Part shown: in pieces, positions 59,208 to 64,000 of the stretch | Layout: every line of letters begins with the position of its first letter | How positions within the stretch are numbered: the first letter of the stretch is position 1 | DNA from: an uncultured Eubacterium sp. | GTDB taxonomy: Bacteria > Bacillota > Clostridia > Lachnospirales > Lachnospiraceae | DNA: 64,000 nt | Assembly (NCBI GenBank): GCA_947642745.1 | Contig: CANRTU010000009.1 | Location: forward strand, 17,568-81,567 | Direction: 5' to 3' | The notes under the pieces: model-generated | Seen by the model: only the letters and a program-made list of their open reading frames with translations | What the model was told of the DNA's origin: nothing | The model's database searches: none | Position numbers and translations under genes: made by a program

Positions 59208-60935
59208 TCAGTCTGCCAGATCTGGATCAGGTATCGCCTTTCCGTCTCTTTCAGCTGTCTTGATCCATTCCTGTTTCGCTGATTCCAATGCCCGTAACGC
59301 TTCTTCCCTGGTAGCGCCCTGCGCCACACAGCCAGCCATTTCCGGCACACTGGCCACAAAAACTTTTTTCTGCTGCTGATATCTGATCAGCGCAGAATAA
59401 CTGTTTAAATCTCTTTGCGCTTCCTTCGCCAGTCCATCTGCTTTCGCCACAGCGCTGCCCTGACTGTCTGCCGGAGCGCCTGCGTCTTTCCGCACCTGTC
59501 CATCTGCTTTTGCCTGACCGGAAGAAGCCGCCTGGATTTTGCCGGCATCAGAAACGACCCAGGCCAGTACGCCTTTATTGGCAGGCAGATCCACAATCAG
59601 CCGGTTGTCCCGGATCTCCAGCTTTTTGCACACGGACAGATCCAGACTTTCTCCCGGCTCTTTATCCCAGTCGATGTCCGCATCCAGAATATTAACCGCA
59701 GCCTGCCCCTGCACCGGCAGGGGTATCTCCACATGACAGCTGTTATCATCATTATTAACCGCTGTAATTACCGCAGATCCATCCAGAATCCGTCCAAACG
59801 CATACTGGCGGTTTGTCAGCATCAGTTCTTTATAACTGCCGTCCGCCAGCTCCGCAAACTGCTGTTTTGCCCGTCCCAGCAGACAGTGCAGATTAGTAAT
59901 CTCGTTTTTCGTATAAGCGTCCGCATAATCCGCCAGATCCAGGGATGGACGCAGATTCCAGTCAGATCCCCGGTCTTTCTGGCCTTCAATGGAAAATTCA
60001 GAACCATAGTACACAGACGGTATACCATATACGGTATACAACAGCATGGTAACCGGATATAAATGGGCTTTATTATTTAATTTTGAATAAATACGTGCCA
60101 CATCGTGATTGTCAACAAACGTATACAGCCTGGTGTTGTTACAAAGCCCCTCCAGCCTGCGGATCGTATGGGCAATCTCAAAATAATTGTGGTCGTTATG
60201 GCCGGAAAAAATGCCTTTGTGCAGCTCATAATTGGTAACCGAATGCAGCATGCCCGGATTAGCCCAGCGGCTGTAATCTCCATGGATCACCTCGCCCATC
60301 AGCCAGAAATCAGGTTTGATACTGTTGGCCACATTCCTTAAATCTTTCATAAAATCAAAATCCAGAACATCCGCGGCATCCAGCCGGATTCCGTCAATAT
60401 CAAATTCACTGACCCAGTAACGTACTGTTTCAAAATGATAATCTTTTACCTGTGGATTGCGCTGGTTTAATTTTACCAGCAGATTGTACCCGCCCCAGTT
60501 TTCATAACAGAAACCATCATTATATTCATTGTTTCCATAGAAGTTTACATTTAAAAACCAGTCTCTGTATGGGGAACTTTCCCGTTTTTCTTTTAAATCC
60601 TGAAACGCAAAGAAGGCACGGCCCACATGATTAAATACACCGTCTACAATTACATGCATTCCCATTTCGTGGCACAGCGCCACCCACTTTTTAAATTCCT
60701 CATTCGTACCTATCCTGCGGTCAACTTTCCGGTAATCAATCGTATCGTATCCATGTGTTCCGGACTCAAACAGCGGTCCGATGTAAATTGCGTCACAGCC
60801 TGTTTTTTTCGCATGTTCTGCCCAGGCTGTCAGCTTGTCAAAATGTGACTGCTCCTCCCCGATATTTTCGTGTCCGCATCCGCATAAGCCAAGCGGATAA
60901 ATGTGGTAAAATACTGCGCTTTCATACCAAGCCAT
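59208..60935 (-). CDS. GH13 alpha-amylase family enzyme with C-terminal HicB-like domain
   Basis: 575 residues. The GH13 barrel (1-410) has AVFYHIYPLGLCGCG, VDGVFNHVGRAFF, GIRLDAADVLDFDFM (nucleophile Asp), WLMGEVIHGDYSRW (acid Glu) and FVDNHDVARI; a beta domain follows to about 465. An Ala/Gln/Lys-rich linker leads to residues 513-575 (YSALIRYQQQKKVFVASVPE, then MAGCVAQGATREEALRAL and DGKAIPDPD), which look like a HicB antitoxin-type RNase-H-like domain without a DNA-binding part. No signal peptide, so intracellular maltodextrin or cyclodextrin use is likely. The start at 60935 has GGAGAATAAAAC. No hicA is adjacent. Confidence 0.88.
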   Translation of the reverse strand: MAWYESAVFYHIYPLGLCGCGHENIGEEQSHFDKLTAWAEHAKKTGCDAIYIGPLFESGTHGYDTIDYRKVDRRIGTNEEFKKWVALCHEMGMHVIVDGVFNHVGRAFFAFQDLKEKRESSPYRDWFLNVNFYGNNEYNDGFCYENWGGYNLLVKLNQRNPQVKDYHFETVRYWVSEFDIDGIRLDAADVLDFDFMKDLRNVANSIKPDFWLMGEVIHGDYSRWANPGMLHSVTNYELHKGIFSGHNDHNYFEIAHTIRRLEGLCNNTRLYTFVDNHDVARIYSKLNNKAHLYPVTMLLYTVYGIPSVYYGSEFSIEGQKDRGSDWNLRPSLDLADYADAYTKNEITNLHCLLGRAKQQFAELADGSYKELMLTNRQYAFGRILDGSAVITAVNNDDNSCHVEIPLPVQGQAAVNILDADIDWDKEPGESLDLSVCKKLEIRDNRLIVDLPANKGVLAWVVSDAGKIQAASSGQAKADGQVRKDAGAPADSQGSAVAKADGLAKEAQRDLNSYSALIRYQQQKKVFVASVPEMAGCVAQGATREEALRALESAKQEWIKTAERDGKAIPDPDLAD

Positions 60936-61125
60936 TGTTTTATTCTCCATTCCCTTATGATTAGTTTCTATATTTATCGCCTGTGGCGATCCTGTCCTGC
61001 TGCGGCATATCCGGAAAACTATTTTCATCATCCGCATTTTTCACGGACCGCACAGACTATCCGCAAAGTACGGCGTATCGCACCCTCTGTAATGCTTTCC
61101 ATGAAAAAGCAGACTTATGGCATGC

Positions 61126-61596
61126 CTATGCGAACATGGCAATCGAACCTGTATGCCGGCCGTTTATGACATAATAAGCTGTCTCGCATTCCTGTCGGAC
61201 GTAAATTTCCACTTCCTGCAGCTTCTTAGCTGTATAAATATTTACAAACTTTTCCACCGCACGGTCTATAATACTGTCCCCGTCACACTGTCTGCCACGG
61301 TATTCAAATACCAGCCTGCGCTTTACATCACTGTACCAGCTGATTTCACCGCTTAATTTACTGCCATTATAGACATCTTTATCAGCATCCCACAAATTAA
61401 CGTAATACTCATATTTATTATTTGCCACATAATAAGCCTTGCCGTCTTCCGGCTTGATATATACTTCAAGCTCAGTGACTGCCTCTCCGAGTCTGGCACT
61501 GCCATCAATATAAGCTTTTTCCATCATTCTTGTTAAGTTAATCTCTTTTTCATAATACTGCAAGTAAATACGAAACGTTGCATCTGAATTTACCAT
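61126..61596 (-). CDS. DUF6465-like protein
   Basis: 156-residue soluble protein with two similar halves: LEVYIKPEDGKAYYVANNKY and VEIYVRQECETAYYVINGRH, each a short beta unit, the second ending TGSIAMF. This resembles the DUF6465 family of Lachnospiraceae; function unknown. CAGGGGGAATC precedes the ATG. Separate from its neighbours by spacers of about 190 and 144 bp with no evident sites. Confidence 0.6.
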   Translation of the reverse strand: MVNSDATFRIYLQYYEKEINLTRMMEKAYIDGSARLGEAVTELEVYIKPEDGKAYYVANNKYEYYVNLWDADKDVYNGSKLSGEISWYSDVKRRLVFEYRGRQCDGDSIIDRAVEKFVNIYTAKKLQEVEIYVRQECETAYYVINGRHTGSIAMFA

Positions 61597-61740
61597 TGTG
61601 ATTCCCCCTGTTTTATTAAGATGGCGCCATTCCTGACTCTTTTTATTTTAGTACTTTTTTTTCCATTTGTACACCCATAATTGGTTTTTGACAACAGCCA
61701 CAGATTCATATTTCACACCTGCACCGGTCTGTGTATGGAA

Positions 61741-62517
61741 TCATAAATAATAATTATCGTCCGGCTTTACATATCCGAAAGCCGGATGGGTCTTTTTTAA
61801 TGTCAGATACAGAGCAGCCTCTGTAAGCAGCTGATACGGCCAGACATACAGCAGTCCCGCAATGCCCACAGTAGCCATGGACAACAGATCCCATCCCAGA
61901 AATGACAGGTCCAGTATAAATGCGTCCCATTTATTTCCCATCATCATTTCCCGGCTGATACGGAACGCTTCTGAGGCCGCCATATCCGGATATTCTGCCA
62001 GCAGATATGGAATCATCCGGTATTCATACGCTTTGACAATACCGGGTATCACCAGAAGCAGCGACCACAGACTCGTATACAGGCCCATCAGAAATTTTAT
62101 CTTCACCACATTTCCATAACAGTTGCGGAAAGACGATACGATTTCCCCGTACTCAGGTTTTACATTCCTGGACAGGACCATATAACGCTTACATCCGATT
62201 TCCAGCGGATTAAAAACAAATATTTGTAAAACCAGTACTACCAGCACCGTACTCAGAATGGTAATCAGCATAATACCCATGGCCGCAAAGGCGAATCTGC
62301 CCATGTAGCCATAAATCCTGTACCGGAAATGATTCAAATATTCCAGATAGTCATTTACGTTATAAAAATCAAAGTCATCCTGCGCAAAATTAAAACTCTC
62401 ACGAAAAACACTGCTTCCCGTAACAGCCATATGGATAAAAGCTACCAGCACAAACGGCCAGTAATTCAGCTTTAACAAGGTTTTAGAATCTTCTTTCAGT
62501 TCAGCCCTGTTCCACAT
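61741..62517 (-). CDS. DUF975 family membrane protein
   Basis: 258 residues with about five membrane helices. Family traits: NRAELKEDSKTLLKLNYWPF at the start, NPLEIGCKRYMVLSRN in the middle, and YRMIPYLLAEYPDMAASEAF then SREMMMGNKWDAF. Function unknown. The start at 62517 follows AAAGGGGATG; a frame to 62595 would overlap lysC. It begins 16 bp after the aspartate kinase stop, so they share a transcript. Confidence 0.88.
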   Translation of the reverse strand: MWNRAELKEDSKTLLKLNYWPFVLVAFIHMAVTGSSVFRESFNFAQDDFDFYNVNDYLEYLNHFRYRIYGYMGRFAFAAMGIMLITILSTVLVVLVLQIFVFNPLEIGCKRYMVLSRNVKPEYGEIVSSFRNCYGNVVKIKFLMGLYTSLWSLLLVIPGIVKAYEYRMIPYLLAEYPDMAASEAFRISREMMMGNKWDAFILDLSFLGWDLLSMATVGIAGLLYVWPYQLLTEAALYLTLKKTHPAFGYVKPDDNYYL

Positions 62518-62533
62518 TGTAACATCCCCTTTC

Positions 62534-63853
62534 CTAGAGCTGTGTCTCCACAAAGATGTCATAAATCGCTTTGATCGCAATGTCAAAATCTTCATTGCTC
62601 ACACCAATAATCACATTTAATTCTGACGAACCCTGATCAATCATCCTCACGTTAACATTGGAATGGGCCAGTGCGGAGAAAATCCTGCCGGCTGTTCCCC
62701 TGGTACTTTTCATTCCCCGGCCAACGACAGCCACCAGCGCCAGATCCGCTTCCAGTTCAATGCTGTCCGGATCTGCCAGACGGTGAATAGCGGACAACAC
62801 GCTCTGCTCTTTGCCTTCAAATTCTTCCTGATGAACAAATACGGTAAATGTATCTATTCCGGACGGCACATGTTCAAACGAAATCTCATTTTCCTCAAAA
62901 GCCTCCAGCACTTTTCTCCCAAATCCGATTTCCGTATTCATCATGTCTTTTTCGATATTAACCGCCACGAACCCTTTCTTTCCCGCAATACCAGTAATTG
63001 TATATTCCGGTTTCTGACAGGTGCTTTCCACAATAAACGTACCAGAATCCTCCGGCGCATTTGTGTTCTTGATATTAATCGGAATCCCTTCCGTGCGCAC
63101 AGGAAAGATAGCGTCTTCATGGAGAACTGTGGCGCCCATATAGGAAAGCTCCCGCAGTTCTCTATAAGTAATTACTTTAATTCCTTTCGGATTGTCAATA
63201 ATCCTGGGATCTGCCACCAGAAACCCGGATACATCCGTCCAGTTTTCGTATAAATCCGCACGACATGCCTTTGCCACAATGGAACCGGTAATATCCGATC
63301 CGCCTCTGGAAAATGTCTTTACGCTGCCATCCGCCTTCGTACCATAAAATCCCGGTATCACCGCACGTTCCGTCTTCTTCAGCCGTTCTTTCAGAATCCG
63401 GTTGGTCGTATCCGGATCAAACTCACCCTGGTCGTCAAAACGGATTACTTCAGCAGCGTCAATAAACTCATACCCCAGATAGTCTGCCATAATAATGCCG
63501 TTTAAATACTCTCCCCTGGAAGCCGCATAATCCCGTCCGGCCTTCTCCAGAAACCTGTTCTCGATCACCTTAAATTCCTCATCCAGGTTTAACTGCAGTT
63601 TCAGACCATTGATAATTTCATTATATCGGGCACGGATTTTGCGCAGAACCGGCTTCATATCTTCCCCTGATTCCGCCAGTTCATAACAGTCATACAGCAT
63701 ATCCGTTACTTTAATATCTTTTGCGTGGCGCTTGCCGGGCGCACTGGGAATGACATATTTGCGCTTTGCGTCCGCACGGATAATCTCCCCTGCTTTTTTA
63801 AACTGACCGGCGCTTGCCAGAGAGCTTCCGCCAAATTTTACAACCTTTACCAT
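62534..63853 (-). CDS. lysC: Aspartate kinase
   Basis: Phosphorylates aspartate, first step to lysine, threonine, methionine and diaminopimelate. 439 residues: VVKFGGSSLASAGQFKKAGE, FSRGGSDITGSIVAKA, AEVIRFDDQG region, and two C-terminal ACT domains (about 300-439) for feedback binding. The start at 63853 has TTGGAGGCTT; the frame to 63898 is not used. A promoter lies about 65 bp upstream. Only 147 bp of upstream sequence is visible, and no lysine riboswitch is seen there. Confidence 0.94.
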   Translation of the reverse strand: MVKVVKFGGSSLASAGQFKKAGEIIRADAKRKYVIPSAPGKRHAKDIKVTDMLYDCYELAESGEDMKPVLRKIRARYNEIINGLKLQLNLDEEFKVIENRFLEKAGRDYAASRGEYLNGIIMADYLGYEFIDAAEVIRFDDQGEFDPDTTNRILKERLKKTERAVIPGFYGTKADGSVKTFSRGGSDITGSIVAKACRADLYENWTDVSGFLVADPRIIDNPKGIKVITYRELRELSYMGATVLHEDAIFPVRTEGIPINIKNTNAPEDSGTFIVESTCQKPEYTITGIAGKKGFVAVNIEKDMMNTEIGFGRKVLEAFEENEISFEHVPSGIDTFTVFVHQEEFEGKEQSVLSAIHRLADPDSIELEADLALVAVVGRGMKSTRGTAGRIFSALAHSNVNVRMIDQGSSELNVIIGVSNEDFDIAIKAIYDIFVETQL

Positions 63854-63917
63854 ATTTAAAGCCTCCAAATTTTCATCATTAGCCCTTTTACTATACAACA
63901 GATAACCGTAAAAATCC

Positions 63918-63946
63918 AGTATAACTTACTCTGACCGTCATGTTCA
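63918..63946 (-). promoter_or_regulatory. Possible SigA-type promoter of lysC
   Basis: TGAACA (63946-63941), 17 bases, TATACT (63923-63918) on the minus strand. The -35 box is weak. Confidence 0.5.
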
Positions 63947-64000
63947 GTGTAGGATTACAATACATGTGTTACAACTGAATATTTAAAAGACAGAGATACC

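Overview
The window looks like a chromosomal segment of an anaerobic Clostridia bacterium, most likely Lachnospiraceae. The evidence is moderate GC (about half by eye), strong GGAGG ribosome binding sites, and a gene set typical of that group: DUF4250, C-GCAxxG-C-C, PFL/UPF0210 with its ACT partner, a DUF6465-like protein, YajC next to Tgt, and formate-tetrahydrofolate ligase. No integrase, transposase, phage or conjugation gene was seen. Most genes lie on the minus strand.

Layout. 1-5.5 kb: branched-chain amino acid operon leuB-ilvD-ilvB, followed by serC (cut by the window edge). 5.6-8.2 kb: yajC, tgt and a PurO-type IMP cyclohydrolase. 8.4-13.5 kb: an aryl-beta-glucoside operon (LicT-type antiterminator, PTS EIIBCA, GH1 6-phospho-beta-glucosidase, DUF3784) with a clear RAT/terminator leader. 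13.5-18.3 kb: a BlaI/BlaR1-like pair whose sensor ends in a calcium-repeat-like domain, then an ECF sigma factor and a DUF2461 protein on the plus strand. 18.3-25 kb: a CgeB-like glycosyltransferase, a hybrid sensor kinase and a B12-binding radical SAM protein. 25-36 kb: a long minus-strand series: DUF3810 peptidase-like, C-GCAxxG-C-C, thioesterase, polA, a CoaE/FtsA-like fusion, WalJ-like hydrolase, ACT, PFL. 36-46 kb: fhs, L,D-transpeptidase, rarA, polysaccharide deacetylase, clpB. 46-55 kb: glycosyltransferases, tRNA-Leu(UAG), two signal peptidases, a uridine-phosphorylase-like enzyme, a GT2-GtrA/GT-C pair and DUF4250, separated by repeat-rich spacers. 55-64 kb: rpe, leuA, proC, a GH13 enzyme with a C-terminal HicB-like domain, a DUF6465-like protein, DUF975 and aspartate kinase.

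The least ordinary content is between the genes. A family of structured elements of about 126 bp (nine copies or large fragments, plus truncated remnants) carries a GTATCCGGC/GCCGGATAC hairpin, a conserved CATGGCGATCC or CGCAGGG-type core, and a long distal hairpin. The distal stem changes sequence between copies while keeping its pairing, and its loop stays similar. A second family with about 30-bp terminal inverted repeats looks like a MITE: one intact 151-bp copy and one copy split by about 560 bp, including a member of the first family. The 3' ends of fhs (111-bp period, three units), of the uridine phosphorylase (122-bp period, two units) and perhaps of rarA (34-bp period) are duplicated in tandem.

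Starts were moved downstream where a ribosome binding site, a neighbouring gene or family length showed that the longest reading frame was wrong. All family names come from motif recognition by eye, with no database search.
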